Source: Procambarus clarkii (Eukaryota > Arthropoda > Malacostraca > Decapoda > Cambaridae). From it: 64,000 nt of DNA. This document shows, piece after piece, positions 18,060 to 31,000 of this stretch. Made by a program: the position numbers and the translations under genes. Position 1 is the first letter of the stretch. Every line of letters starts with the position of its first letter. Under the pieces are notes generated by a model. It worked only from the letters and a program-made list of their open reading frames with translations. It was not told where the DNA came from and ran no database searches. The stretch lies in the NCBI RefSeq assembly GCF_040958095.1, contig NC_091220.1, positions 27,548,481 through 27,612,480 on the forward strand, read 5' to 3'.

Positions 18060-18365
18060 TGCAAGAGAAGCCACACATCTATGGTTCATCCAATAAAATC
18101 AGTAGACTTCTAGATGTTACTACTGCTCGGCTTAGACTCGGTTACAAGTATTTCTGGGAATTCTCATTATCTGCTGATGTAGATCTGACCAAATGTTAAC
18201 TGTGTCAACAAAATTATTCGCACACCCTCCGTCACTATGTGATAGTGAATTCAGAGACAATTCTATAACCAATGTACCAACGATATGTAAATATTTCATT
18301 CAAAATGATCTGCTACCAGAAATTTTAGCCAAATATCCCCAGTTTGCTAACTGTAGGTAGTAACT
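18060..18365 (+). pseudogene. LINE ORF2 C-terminal tail, decayed
   Basis: One frame reads ARLRLGYKYFWEFSLSADVD, then a stop, then LCQQNYSHTLRHYVI. This corresponds to VYMRLRLGYKYYWEYGIDVH and the CKLCGMLRSHTLAHYILDC zinc-finger-like tail of the intact ORF2 at 28042-31701. The first Cys codon survives but the frame has several stops. It is a dead fragment of the same superfamily. Confidence 0.7.
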
Positions 18366-18734
18366 AAGTGATTGTAACATATCCACCGCTGCCCACTGGA
18401 TGGGGGGGGGGCGGTGTGCAGGACAAACATAGCTAGTGTTACATTTGTAACACTAGCTCTCCACATATGTCAGTTGCTTAATTTAGAAACTGTACTTGTG
18501 GTCGATCTCGAACCCATTGTTGATGTGACGCCTTATACTGAATTTTGTAACTAGCTCATCAAGATTGTAACTTGCTGAGCTAAATGAATTGTGGGGTTCA
18601 GTCCCTGAGCCCATTATGTGCCTCTGCAACCCTTTCCACTACCGCCCACAAGATGGGTATGGGGTGCATAATAAATGAACTAAACTAACTTTAAGGCATC
18701 CTGAAAGAAAGCTTGGAGGGCTTGAAAAATTGCA

Positions 18735-19430
18735 GACAAAGCCTTGAGGATAATCATTGGGTGCCTTCGTACCACAAAGATACTTAATATGAGAAAGGAA
18801 CTTAATATTCCGAGCGTTGTTTATCGTGTTACTGAAAATAACTGTCAAATTGGTATAAAAATGCTTAGGCTATCTCATCCTAACCCTTGCACAGAAGCCC
18901 TCCAGAATTTCTTTATTGAATGTAAACATTGTTTCAAATAGATAAATAAAATTGGAACTGAACTCAGAAAGTATCAGATTTATAATTTGTACCAAGAGAG
19001 ACAACAATATCACTTTCCTGCACTGTAGGAAATTACACCCTTTTCAATTTTAGTCCCTCCCTTTCCATCAAAGGAGCAAATTAGAGATCAGTCCCAGCTT
19101 TGTTTTGAGGCAAAGCTCAACGTCTTAAGTCATATTGATGTTCTGTCCACAGAGCATTCTCTCTCTCAAATCATATACACTGAAGGTTTCCTACAGTGCC
19201 CAACGGGTGCAGCTGGAAGTGCAGTTGTCCTGACAATAGGCTATGACTTATATTTTGAGTGGGGTGTCCGTATAAACAACTGGGCCTCTACCCTTCAGAC
19301 TAAACTATTTGCCTTGCTCCTTGCACTGAAATGTGTACAAGTATCCAAACTTGATACATTAATTGTAAGTGACTCTTTATCATCCTTAATTGCTCTCAAC
19401 TCCTTAAGACATAACTGTAACATGCTTGTG
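18735..19430 (+). pseudogene. LINE fragment: RT-RNase H linker and RNase H domain, decayed
   Basis: 18735-18940 encodes ALRIIIGCLRTTKILNMRKE and onward, the linker after the RT thumb. 19080-19430 encodes an RNase H domain in which the first catalytic motif (normally YTDGS) reads YTEGF; the SDSLSSL box with the third acidic residue remains. Frame breaks separate the two. It belongs to an RNase H-bearing LINE group (I/R1-like). Confidence 0.7.
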
Positions 19431-19469
19431 TCTGAAGCTAGACACAAATACAACAACAACTTTGAACTG

Positions 19470-20998
19470 CCCTGAACTATATCCGATCCTATCTTAGTAA
19501 CAGACACCAATATGTAGCCATCAAAGATATAACCTCTCCCACTCTACCACTTACCATAGGGGTGCCACAGAGCAGCATCCTAGGACCCTCCTGTTTCTTA
19601 TATACATCAATGATCTCCCGAATGTTTCTAACATACTTAAACCTATATTGTTGGCTGATGATACTACTCATCTACTCTGACCCCAACCCATTCCTGTTAA
19701 ATAATGTTGTAAACAATTAATTAAAAAAAGTCTACTTGTGGATGTCAACCAACAAACTCTTACTAAACATAGAAAAGATCTACTATATCTTATTTGGAAA
19801 CAAATCAACAAATGCAATTCAGCTTCAGATAGCTTATGTAAACATTAACAATAAAAATGATGGAAAGTTCCTTGGCCTATTCCTAGACAAGAGACTCACC
19901 TTCCACACCCATATACAACACATAGACAAGAGACTCAACTTCAGCACCCACATTCAACACATAACTAAGAAAGTCTCTAAGACAGTTGGTATAGTCTCCA
20001 AAATCAGATATTATGTTCCTAACTCTGCTCTCCTCTCACTATATTATGCACTAATCTACCCCTATCTTAATTATGGTATCTGTGCATGGGGGTCTACCAC
20101 TGCAAACCACCTTAAGCCCATCATCACACAGCAAAAATCTGCTATCAGAATAATAACTAACTCTGCTTTCAGACAACACTCAGCTCCCTTGTTTAAATCC
20201 CTAAACTTGCTAAATATTAACTCCCTCCACACATTCTCTTGTGTCAACTACATTTACAAAACCCTGTTCTTAAATGCAATCCATGCTCTGAAACTCTCCC
20301 TGGACAGATGCAATAGGACCCATTATCACCACACCAGAAATAAATATCTCTTTGATATCCCCAGGGTCAAACTTAATCTGTGTAAACACTCTATGCAAAT
20401 TAAGGGACCTAGTCTATGGAACTCACTCCCTAGTGAATTGAAAAACTGTAAAACTTTTGCCTTATTTAAAAGCAAAACCAAAAAGTACCTAACTTCATCT
20501 ATTTAGTTTCCTACACTGAGCTTTAAATTTGCTCTGTACCTAGTGTTACCCAATCTCCTAATTTTTCTGTAATATCAAACAACCTTATCATTGTGTTCAT
20601 TGCTGTCTTCTTTTATGTGCCAGCCATATGCTGTATTGTGACTACCAATTTTTGTCAACTACCATCCAAGCTGTCATTGCAATCATTCTTATATTGTTTC
20701 TGCTGTATTGTGCCTACCAATTTGTTGTCAACTACCATTTTAAGCTGTCATTGCAATCAATCATAGCTACCTATGTGCTTTAATATACTGTACCTATAAT
20801 TTTCTCTCATCTTCTTTTTTTTTCATTCCATGTAATCTGTTATCATTTTTTTGTCTATAAATTTTGCAAGTATTTACCTCCTTAAAATTTTCTTAGATTA
20901 AGGACCTGCCCGAAACGCTGCGCGTGCTAGTGGCTTTACAAGACTGTAATTACCATATTTGTATCCTCACATTCCTTATGTACATTCTTGTATATGCA

Positions 20999-21045
<47 letters not shown>
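19470..21045 (+). pseudogene. LINE reverse transcriptase 3' half with LINE 3' tail
   Basis: 19480-19680 carries RT motifs broken by a frameshift: IGVPQSSILGP, then LIYINDLPNVSN, then LLADDTT where FADD is expected. 19736-20506 is an open 256-codon stretch covering the thumb and C terminus (LIYPYLNYGICAWGS, then KGPSLWNSLP). A short duplicated segment (RLTFHTHIQHIDK, RLNFSTHIQHITK) lies near 19895-19970. The 3' UTR contains gacctgcccgaaacgctg at about 20903 and ends in an (AATA)n tail at 20998-21045. 5'-truncated copy. Confidence 0.85.
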
Positions 21046-22170
21046 CATAACTAAAAAGGTTTCTATAACAGTTGGTATACTCTCTAAGATCAGATATTAT
21101 GTACCCTACTCTGCTCTCCTCTCACTCTATTATGCACTTATCTATCCCTATCATTCTTATGGTATTTGTGCTTGAGGTTCAACCTCTGCAAACTACCTCA
21201 AGCCCATCATCATCCAGTAAAAATCTGCTATCAGGACAATAACTAACTCTACCTTCAGACAACACATAGCTCCCTTGTTCAAATCCCTAAACATGCTAAA
21301 CAAATTCACTCCATACATTCTTCTGTGTAAATTACGTTTATAAAACCCTTTTTCTAAGTGCAAACCCTGTTCTGAAACTCTTCCTGGACAGATGAAATAG
21401 AACACATGGCCACCCCACCGGACATAAATATCTCTTTGATATCCCCAGAGTCAAACTTAATCTATGTAAACACTCTATGTAAATAAAGGGACCTAGTCTA
21501 TGGAACTCACTCCCTAATGATTTGAAAAGCTGTCCAACTTCTGCCATATTCAAAAATAAAACCAAAAAGTACCTAATTTCATCTTCATAGTTTTCTACCA
21601 TGGGCTTTATCTTCACACTGTATCTAGTGTTACTCAATCCCCCAATATTTGTACCTAAGCCATATTACTTTAACATTGTAATCTTAGATATCATCTGATA
21701 TCATGGTTGTTGTATTCAGTGCATATACTACTGCATTATTCCTTGAAACCTTTCCTCGAAATGATCTTCATATTGTGCTTCAGTGAACCAATGTATAACC
21801 CAGAAATGCTATCCTCATGCACCTAGTAATCCTTGTTTCTTTATTGTGTATTGTTATTATTGTGTATCATTCTGATCTGCTTTTGTGTCAAAATTTCTTC
21901 AAATTACCTGCAAACACTTTTGCTGATTTTACTGTAATTATTCTACTTAAAATTATCTGTACCTGTAAAAAAAAGCTGTAAAATACCTGCTAACATTTTT
22001 TATCAATTTTACTGTTAATTTATAAAAAAAAAATCTGTTTAAGGACTTACCCGAAACGCTATGCGTGCTAGTGGCTTTACAAGAATGTTAATTCAACTTA
22101 TTTTCTATATTCTCTGTTAACCCCCAATGTAACTTCTTGTACATAAATAAATAAAAATAAAATAATAAAA
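21046..22170 (+). pseudogene. Second LINE copy of the same family, 5'-truncated
   Basis: It begins directly after the (AATA)n tail of the previous copy and aligns with its thumb region onward, but with stops and frameshifts in all frames. The 3' UTR repeats the landmark cccgaaacgct..gcgtgctag near 22050 and ends in an A/T-rich aataaa tail (22140-22180). The two copies are tandem in the same orientation. Confidence 0.8.
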
Positions 22171-22185
22171 ATAACAAAATTATTA

Positions 22186-22385
22186 ATGATGGGGTCAAGC
22201 GACGAGGGAGTAATTGCGCAAAGCGTCCCCTCACCTGTGACGTCACAGCGTCATCTGACGCCATATCAACACAGCGGCCATTTTGTCGTTAGTTCAGTCA
22301 TGGCGAGGACAAACCCTTCATGCAAACTGCACCTACTATCAAGAAGAAGAAGATTTTGTGTTCCACCGATAGTATTATCGTAAGT
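22186..22385 (+). promoter_or_regulatory. Candidate host promoter and first exon
   Basis: A compact GC-richer island in an otherwise repeat-filled area. It contains a perfect palindromic CRE, TGACGTCA (22238-22245), and a YY1-type GCGGCCATTTTG (22274-22285). A short exon-like stretch including an ATG (22300) then runs to a consensus splice donor GTAAGT at 22380-22385. No TATA box is evident. The downstream exon is not identifiable here. It may be the start of a host gene, a noncoding RNA, or chance. Confidence 0.35.
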
Positions 22386-23015
22386 AAACACTTATATTTT
22401 ATATTTTATTATATTAATTGATTCTATTTTTCTGTAATAAAGGTCCAAGGGGGTGTTGAGTAAGGAGCAAGGGTACTGTGTTGGGAGGTGAGGGCTGTTA
22501 CTGGTGTCTGTGGAGATGTGAGGACTTGTACCAACCACTATCACCACCAGTACCTTGTCTTGCACCCTGCTTAGTATTCCTATTGAGATATGAAATATTA
22601 TTGCATTCATATAATTATTCATTCACAGTCATTACTATTTTTATGGGCTATGTTCTGTTACCCTAATGCTTTTTATTCCTGGGCATGTCCATTTACTCTC
22701 CAGCCCTTCACAAGCCACTGCTGCACCTCCTCCATGCCCATACTTACTGTGCTTCTTCTTACAGGACTGCACTGCATTATGTGGTGCTCACTGCCTGGAC
22801 ACTTTGGCAATGTAGAGACAGATATTCTGCAATACCGTGATATTAGCAGTAGAGTGATAAGCTGACACACGGGAGGTACAATGGAAAGAAGTTGAGTATC
22901 AACTCTTGTAATTTATATTGCTTCCAGTGAGTTTTTAGTTTTCTTATAATCACTATGTTATCTATCCTCTACAACCTAGTTACCTGCTTGATACATGCAT
23001 TATAGGGTTCTGGTA
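22386..23015. other. No gene recognised
   Basis: AT-rich with moderate complexity. Short ORFs on both strands lack motifs. If the 22.2-kb promoter candidate is real, this would be its first intron, but I see no convincing acceptor-exon pair. Confidence 0.4.
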
Positions 23016-23019
23016 GTTG

Positions 23020-23195
23020 TTCTACTCACCAAGCCCTTCCAAGGCCAGGCTTGACATGTGAGAGCTTGGTCCAACAGGCTGTTGCTTGGACAGGCCCCTC
23101 AGGTCCACATATCCACCACAGCCTTGTTTGTCCAGCACTTCTTGAAGATGTTCAGGTTTTCTCTTGAAGGTGTCAACGGTTGTTCCAGCAATACT
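23020..23195 (-). pseudogene. LINE 3'-end fragment (family A)
   Basis: On the minus strand this reads like the C terminus of the LINE fragment at 47532-48308 ([14 protein letters not shown], then GCGGYV, then SNSLVDQ) with several substitutions. It ends just after the ggcttgg word that also ends the coding part there. Truncated at its 5' side. Confidence 0.7.
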
Positions 23196-23199
23196 GTAT

Positions 23200-24065
23200 T
23201 TCTTTTATTGCTGAAAACATGTTTTCAGCCATAAAAAATAATCCTGAATCCAGAAAAAAATCCCTTTTGTATCATCTGGAAATTTTCAAATATTGCTGAT
23301 CAAACCTGAGTCTAAATTATTTGTATATATTATGAATTACAGAGGTCCCAGGACAGAGTTTTGAGGAACTCCACTTACATTTTCCCACTCTGATTTAACC
23401 CCATTTATACAAACTCATTCTTATCTTTTAGCTAATCATTTATTGTACACACCATACTCAGCCTGTGTAGGGTAGTTTATTGTGCATCCTAGTATTGTGT
23501 ATGTGTAGTATATATATTTGTGTAGTATATTTGGTATATTTAATGCCTCTAACCTCTCCTCATAGTTCTTGTCCTTCAATTCTGGGAGCCACTTAGTAGC
23601 ATGTCTTTGCACCTTTTCCAGTTTATGTGCTTCTTAAGATATGGGCACCATACAACCGCTGCATATTCCAGCTTTAGTCTAACAAAAGTCGTGAACAATT
23701 TCTTGAGTATTTCGCCATCCATGCATTTAAAAGCTCTGAATATTATCCTTTACCTGCAATTAGTTGTTGCTGTATTTATAGAATATGATTTGTTCTGCTT
23801 TACATTTGTTTATTCTTTTTTTCAAAAATTCTTTCTGCCTCTCTCCTCACTGCCGTGTAGTTGTTTCTCTTTGTATTACTGGTATGTTTGGGGGTTTGGC
23901 CTCTTCGTATATTGATTCCATTTTTGTGTCTTTTGGTCTCTGGCCGTCTTGAAATTTCAGGTGAACAAATCCTGTTTCCTAGTTCTGCATCTCTGTTTTG
24001 GTATAAATGTTTTTGTTCCTTTATCATACATTTCACAAAATTGACATACTGTGCATTAATTCATC
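23200..24065 (-). pseudogene. LINE fragment (family B) with internal deletion
   Basis: On the minus strand, 24060-23745 matches the endonuclease-RT linker of the LINE at 53048-55240 (equivalent to about 55090-54770). 23740-23545 then matches its C-terminal region (about 53590-53395). The roughly 1.2 kb that should lie between them, which holds the RT catalytic core, is missing. 23330-23400 retains a SGVPQ-like RT box out of order. Multiple stops. Confidence 0.72.
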
Positions 24066-24069
24066 TCAA

Positions 24070-25600
24070 TTACTTCCTTTCCTAACAGCAAGCCTTTCCA
24101 GTAAAATTCTTTGAATTCTTTTCTGACTTCCAGCCTAATGTTTGTTTTATCCTAGTGTGTATGATGCCTAGCGTGTGTCTGGTGCCTGTTGTGTTAAACC
24201 GAAGATAAATGCATAAGTATAGGTCAGTAATTTCTCCAGCTTTGAAAGGGGCTTTCATTATGCAGCAGTATTCCACTCTAGACAGCACTAGCGTCTTGAA
24301 AACTATCATCATCGGTATAGCATCTCTAGTGTGAAAAGTTCTTGTTATCTATCCTGTCATTTTTCTTGCAGTTGTGACGGCTACTTTATTGTGTTCTTTA
24401 AATGTAAGGCCTTCTGACATCAGTACACCCAAATCCTTTACGTTGCTTTTCCGTTCAATGTTATGATTTGACTGAGTTTTGTAAGTGGTTTCCGTTTTTA
24501 TATTTTCATTTTTTCCGTAGCGCATGAGCTGAAACTTATGTTCGTTAATCACCATGTTATTTTCTGTAGCCCATAGAAAGACCTGATTTACATCTGATTG
24601 GAGGTTTGCCGTGTCCTCTATGTTGCCTACTCGTGAAGATTCTAGTGTCATCTGCAAAGGATGATCAAGTACTATAGGTTGTGTCCTTGTCTATGTCCGA
24701 TATGAGGATGAGAAAAAGTATTGGAGCAAGCACAGTACCCTTGGGGACTGAGCTCTTTACGGTTGATGGTCCAGATTTTATTTTGTTGACTACTACACAT
24801 TGGGTTCTATTAGTCAGGAAGTTGTATATCCATCTGCCTATTTTTCCGGTAATTCCTTTTGAACGCATTTTATGTGCAATAACACAATGGTCACATTTGT
24901 CAAAGGCTTTTGCGAAATCTGTGTAAATTACATCAGCGTTTTGTTTGTCTTCCATGGCATCTAGTGCAATGTCAGAGTGGTCCAGCAACTGTGATAGGCA
25001 AGAGCGCCCTGTTCTGAAACCATGTTGTCTGGGGTTAAGGAGATGCTGTGATTCCATGTATTTGGTGATCTTTCTTCTTAGCATTCTCTCAAAGATTTTT
25101 ATGATGTGCGATGTTAGTGCTATCGGTCTGTAGTTTTTTGCCTCTGCCTTATTTCCTCCTCTATGGGGCGGTGCCATCTCTGCTGTTTTTAGTATGTCAG
25201 GGATAATGCCAGTATCTTGGCTTTGTCTCCAAAGAATGTGAAGGGCCTGCGATAACTTTTTTTTACAGTTCTAGATGAATATAGAGTTCCAAGAGTCAGG
25301 GCCTGGTGCAGAGTGCATAGGCATACTGTCTATGGCTTCTTCAAAATCCAGTGGGGATAGGATCACATCTGATTTATGATTTGATGTTGGTATCATATCC
25401 ATGAAAAATTCATTTGGGTTATCAATCTTCAGTGTGTTCAGTGGCTCGCTGAAAACAGTCGTACTGATTGTGTGGTAAGGCGTACTGATTCTTGTGTGGT
25501 ATTGTGGCAAGTGCAATAATATGTATTGTTTCATTGCAGATAAGAGATTCCAGATCGTTCCAGATTTCCGAAGTACTGAAATGCACACCATACAAGCTTG
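24070..25600 (-). pseudogene. LINE reverse transcriptase (family A), frameshifted
   Basis: Successive minus-strand ORFs give a decayed RT in order. 25591-25271 has FEEAIDSMPMHSAPGPDSWN. 25177-24665 has NYRPIALTSHIIKIFERMLR, HGFRTGRSC, YTDFAKAFDKCDH and SVPKGTVLAPILFLI. 24657-24349 has NVKDLGVLMSEGLTFKEHN and the thumb; 24312-24082 has LVLSRVEYC. The ADD box is damaged at the 24660 frameshift. The thumb matches the fragment at 47532-48308, so both belong to one family. Confidence 0.82.
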
Positions 25601-25639
25601 GTGGATCTAGGTGCAAGGTAAAATAATTTACATTTACTT

Positions 25640-25750
25640 GAATATATTTTTAGCTAATTATCAGTATATATATAATATATTTATATGCATATATATATAT
25701 ATATATATGTCATATATATGCATATATATGCATATATATATATGTCATAT
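25640..25750. repeat. Interrupted (TA)n / ATATGC simple repeat
   Basis: Alternating AT broken by tgcatatatatg words, forming several short palindromes. Confidence 0.85.
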
Positions 25751-26115
25751 AATGCTTTGAAACTTTTGACGGTTTTGGCCTCCACCACCTTCTCACCTAA
25801 CTTGTTCCAACCGTTTACCATTCTGTTTGCAAAAGTGAATTATCTTACATTTCTTCGGCATCTTTGTTTAGTTCGTTTAAATCTATAACCTCTTGTTCTT
25901 GAAATTCCAGGTCTCGGGAAATCTTCCCTATCAAGTTTATCAATTCCTGTTACTGTTTTGTACGTATTGATCATATCTCCTCTTTTCCTTCTGTCGTCTA
26001 GTTTTGGAATATTTAATGCCTCAAATGTCTCCTCATAAATCCTGCCCTTCAGTTTTGGTATGAAAGTTTGTGTGCCTTCATCGTATATTTTGCAAAATAT
26101 GGAATACATCTCATT
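25751..26115 (-). pseudogene. LINE C-terminal fragment (family B), deletion derivative
   Basis: The minus-strand ORF 26109-25840 fuses the linker motif IYDEGTQTFIPK directly to LKGRIYEETFEALNIPKLDDR and TRGYRFKRTKQRCRRN. In the longer copy at 53048-55240 these are about 1.6 kb apart. The RT core has been deleted precisely between similar FIPK and LPELKG coding words, suggesting recombination at short homology. Confidence 0.75.
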
Positions 26116-26329
26116 TACTTTACTTTAAGAATATGGTTCGATCAATTAAAAACCCTCTTGTTCAAATTGCAAAGAGACAAAGAGATGCAGCATGCTCAAT
26201 GGATTATATATTAGTGATTATTATTAGGATTATATATTAGTGAATCATATTAGTGATTCAATTATTATGGTCATAAAACAATAAACAAATAGTTTTGCTG
26301 TTATTACACTCTATTCACAGGTTATATAT

Positions 26330-26660
26330 AAGTATCTGCATGTTTTGTTCACCATTACAAACCACTAAGTTGGTTTGATTTTTGTTGAGATTGTTATTTA
26401 TGATAAGATTCCTTACGTTATCTGAGAATGAAGCTATGTTGGTATTGGGAAATCTATAGATGGCACTTATAGTCAAGGAGGATTTAAGGGATTTACTGGA
26501 GAACTTGGCAAAGGTATATTCACAATAGTCGTCTCTATTACTAATGACACTATTGCAGATGAAGGTATCTTTGTAAGATATTGCTATGCCACCTCCTTTT
26601 TTTATTAGGCCTGCAGTTGTGAATGGCTTTATTATCAGCCAAGTTGTAGCATACAACATA
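26330..26660 (-). pseudogene. LINE apurinic-type endonuclease fragment
   Basis: The minus-strand ORF (114 codons) contains KKGGGIAISYKDTF and SAIYRFPNTNIASFSDNV, the middle of a LINE AP-like endonuclease domain. It then shows a damaged version of the VVCGDFN box (VVCNGEQN). It is likely an orphan piece of one of the local LINE families. The catalytic Asp-Phe-Asn is lost. Confidence 0.7.
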
Positions 26661-26678
26661 GCATATATATGTATATGG

Positions 26679-26683
<5 letters not shown>

Positions 26684-26760
<77 letters not shown>
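26684..26760. repeat. (TA)n microsatellite
   Basis: About 77 bp of alternating TA, directly adjoining the left end of the large Tigger-like element, which probably inserted into this tract. Confidence 0.96.
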
Positions 26761-26763
<3 letters not shown>

Positions 26764-28041
26764 TGCTTCCTCAGTCTAATGAACCCCGCTCTATCGAATT
26801 CCCTGAAGAGCCGAACAAATTGAATTCAGTACCAAATGTTCAGTGGAACATACAAATGTTCGATTAAGTGAGGAATGTTCGTCCAAGCGGTCACCGAGGC
26901 CGAGCGTCGGAGCTGGCTGTCATCAACTATGATTCGCCAGAGTGTAAACAGTTATACATGTACAGTATAGTGTTTTATTATCCTTACCCATTGTTTCTAG
27001 GGAGAAATGGTGATAAAATGGAGTCAGGGGGGTAATGGTGAGAGAGTTGTTGTCAGGAGGCAAGTGGTGTCATTAGTTAGGGTTTTTTGTTAGGGGGGCA
27101 GGTAGTGTAAGTTACGTATTCTCATGGGAGGCAGGTTGTCAGCCAGGCAGCTGACAACCAGCTGAAATGGTGATAAAATAGTGTCAGGAGGGCATTGGTG
27201 AGAGAGTTGTTGTCAGGAGGCAAATGGTGTCAGTAGTTAGGGGTTTTTGTTAGGGGGCAGGTGTTGTCAGTGGTAGAAGTTGTCAAGGGAGGCTGGAGTA
27301 ATACTGTACAGGTACAGTAGTGGTGTCAGTAAAGGCTGTAGAGGCAGGCACCACATGTGACTGGCGGCTCCTTGCTCCTCTCCAGCCCCCCCCCCCCCCC
27401 CCACCTGCACCTGACCACCAGAGACCAGCCACTACTCCTCTCCTCTCTCGTCGTCAGATGCCAAGAGTCAATTTAATAATAATTATCGCATTATCTACAC
27501 TGAGAATAGCCTTTTTATTAGAAAAATGTCATATTGGCACAATAATAATGGTGAAAATTGTGATATATACAGTACATATTTTAAACAGTTTCAACACATT
27601 TCCTTTTCACTTAATTTTTAATAAAATTGGGGTGTAGATAACAGTTGGCTTTGTGTGGCCGGCAGGTCGCTCCTTGAGCCATTGGGGGGGGGGGGAGAAG
27701 GGGTTTGTTTCCTGGATCTCTCCCTCCCTCCCTCTAACAGCCTACGTACTGTATTGTAATACATTGAAATTGAAATTGAAATTGAAATAAGTTTATTGAG
27801 GTAAAATACACACAAAGGGATGAGGTAGCTCAAGCTATTCTCACCCCGTTCAGTACAACGTGTTAATATATACATAGACACACATCACAAATAAACACAT
27901 TACCAAACATTCTGAGAGGTAAAAATATACATTTCCTCCCTCACAAGGAGTATGGTATCAGACGTACACACAAATACTTTTATGACCTAGGTATACTGTA
28001 TAGACAATTTGCAAGACACCTGCAGATAATTCAACAAAATA

Positions 28042-31000
28042 TTACAATCTTGGTGCAAAATTCTTATATCTCTCAAGAATATCATCAACCTTTCCGTTGT
28101 GACACATCCAGGCTATTTGTTCAGGAACAGTCCTTATCTCAGTGTTTCTATATACACTAATCAACGGACAATCAAGAATATAATGGGCAAGGGTGTGAGA
28201 CCTTAACATACCACATAGTTTACACTTCGTGTCATTACCATGAACATCTATCCCATATTCCCAGTAATATTTGTACCCAAGCCTGAGCCGCATGTACACA
28301 GAGTCACTCCAAGCATTTCTCCTTTTACCATAAGCGAAATGGGTGTTTTGACTCACATACATGTAGTGTTGCATGGTTTGACTACTCTCATACATTATCT
28401 CTCTCCTCTCCACTCCCGCCTGTGCCTGAATATTTCTGATTTTGCTTCTTATTTGTCTCATTGTGAATTCACATTCAATGTCAACTTGTGGTTTTGATGT
28501 GGCACGTTTGGCCAAGTCATCCGCCACCTCGTTGAGCACTATTCCAACATGAGATGGAATCCACATGAATTTCACACTATAACCTTTCAGCTGTATCTCA
28601 GTTATTCTTCTCTTACAGTCCTCCACTATAGACATGAAGACTGGGTTTCTACTGTTTAAGGACTCCAGTGCTCCTCGGCTATCGACAAATACAAAAACAT
28701 TTTTGTCGTCATGACGTACTTCCTCCAAACACGCCAGAATGGCCTGCAGTTCAGCTTGTGTGGATGATATATAATTACTAAGCCGGAGTTCAATTATCCT
28801 GTCCACAGTCCCAAACTCCGTATAATTCCTTATTAGGACACCACACCCTGCCCTGCCATCCTCCGCCACCGACCCGTCGCAATATACATGTAAACTGTTG
28901 CCTCTTGGTAACCGAGATATCATGCTTCCATACAAACACCGTAATTGTCCCGGTTCATGATGAATCTTTTTCACCTTGAGGGGTACAATTTCGACGTCTA
29001 TTTTCTGTACTTTCCAGGGAGCAGACATATTACACTTTCGAGAGGGTTTACAGCAGTCAAGTACGTCGTATTCCCTGAGGTCATGAGCTAATCCTCTCGT
29101 ATAGCGAGTCTCCCTCAGTTTCCTGGAAGTGTGTACGTCACTCAAGCAGGTCTGAACGCTCTCAAACAGCTTATCCCCTCCTTTTCTCCGCATGAAACGA
29201 ATAGATACTCTAGTGTTAATGTCACGGACTCTATCACACACACTCTGTAAATTTAATTCCATTCTCATTATTTCAATCATTGCATTTCTTTGACATCCAA
29301 GAATAATCCTCATAGCCTCGTTCTGTATCAGCTCTATTTTTTGAATTCTGCCTTGGCCTGTGTAAGACAATACGGGTGCTGCGTAGTCTATCAGGGATCG
29401 AACAGTGCTTATGTATAACATCCGCAAGATAGGTACCCCAACACCTTTACCAGAAAAAGCCAGTGCTTTTAGAGGATGCAGACGGGCTTTACATAAGGTG
29501 CTGATATGTTTTATTTCAGCATTTTTACTCTCACATGTGTATCCAACATACATGCCCAGATACTTGTACTTCTGTACACGGCTCAGTTCCACACCATTTA
29601 AAGTAAGTGTTATATTTCTTCGTTTCCTATACTCGTATTTGGTTTTATCTGCATTTATAACTAAGCCTAACTTGTGACAGGTTGTACCAAGTATGTTAAG
29701 AGCATCTTGAATTTTGTTCCCAGAAGTGCCTTGTATAAGAATGTCATCAGCATATATGATCGTCGTGACCCCTGGAGGATACATCTCTGATGCTAATCTG
29801 TTCATTAATACATTGAATAAGGTGGGACTTAATACTCCCCCTTGTGGGGTACCTAACTGAAACCTCCGTTCCTCAGACATGTATCCCTGGTAATACACCT
29901 GACCTTTTCTGCCTTGCAGGTAATCCCTTATCCAGTGTAGCAATCTCCCTGTTATTCCCAGATTGGCTAATTCGTATAAGATTACTTCCCCATTGGCTTT
30001 ATCAAACGCTCCTTGTAGATCAACAAAAACTCTACAATTGTCATCCACATTAGACAAACACTTTAAGAGACAATCCGCAGTACTTTTGCCTTTGATAAAA
30101 CCAAAGAGATTATTGGACATGTTATCACCTACAAGGTAGAGTAGCCTATTTAACAAAATCCTTTCCATCATTTTACAAAAGCAGGATATTAAGGAGACAG
30201 GTCTGTAGCCTCCGTTTGACTTAGGGATAGGAATGATGACAGCCTCTTTCCATTTTCTTGGTAACTTTCCCTCTCTATAACTCATATTAAACAAATCAAG
30301 TAAGGGATTAGGTTTCATACCGGCTAAATAATTAAGTATGTCATACGTTACTCCATCTTTTCCCGGAGCAGTGGAGCTGCCACTTTTTATAGCATCCAGT
30401 AGCTCATCGTGGGTTATCTCAGTGCATGCTATAGATCTTGTATTTAAGGCACATAAAGTTACTCCATTTCTAATATTTTCCCATGACTCAATGGTGACTC
30501 TCGTGTCTGCAGGTAAGGACTCCATACCAGCAGCACTTGCCCATTTATCTACTAACTCATTAGCAACTTTCCCTGGATCTGAGTGAGCAATGAATTTAGT
30601 CTTACAACCCCTGACTTTATTTACTGCTCTCCATATGTCTTTAAGGTTCTTAGTATTACCAATGGCCTGAGCAAAGTCTTGCCAGTATCTGTCCCGCGCC
30701 TCCTTCCTCACCTGACTGCATTCCCTAGCCACTTCCAACATTGTATTTTTCTCTTCATCCCTCATTCCATTTTTTAACCATGCTTTATGCGCACCCCGTA
30801 GCATTCTCTCCCATCCCTTGACTTGCTGATCATTGGAATATTTAAATTTCTTAGGTCCGTGCGTCTTGCTTCCCCTGCCCCCGTTATTTTCCCTCTGTAC
30901 TAATTTCTCTATGTTCTCGACCATGTCCTCGTAAAAACTATCAACGCAGAGCGGCGTGTAATGTTGATACCAATCTCCCATATTTTGAATAAAATAATTT

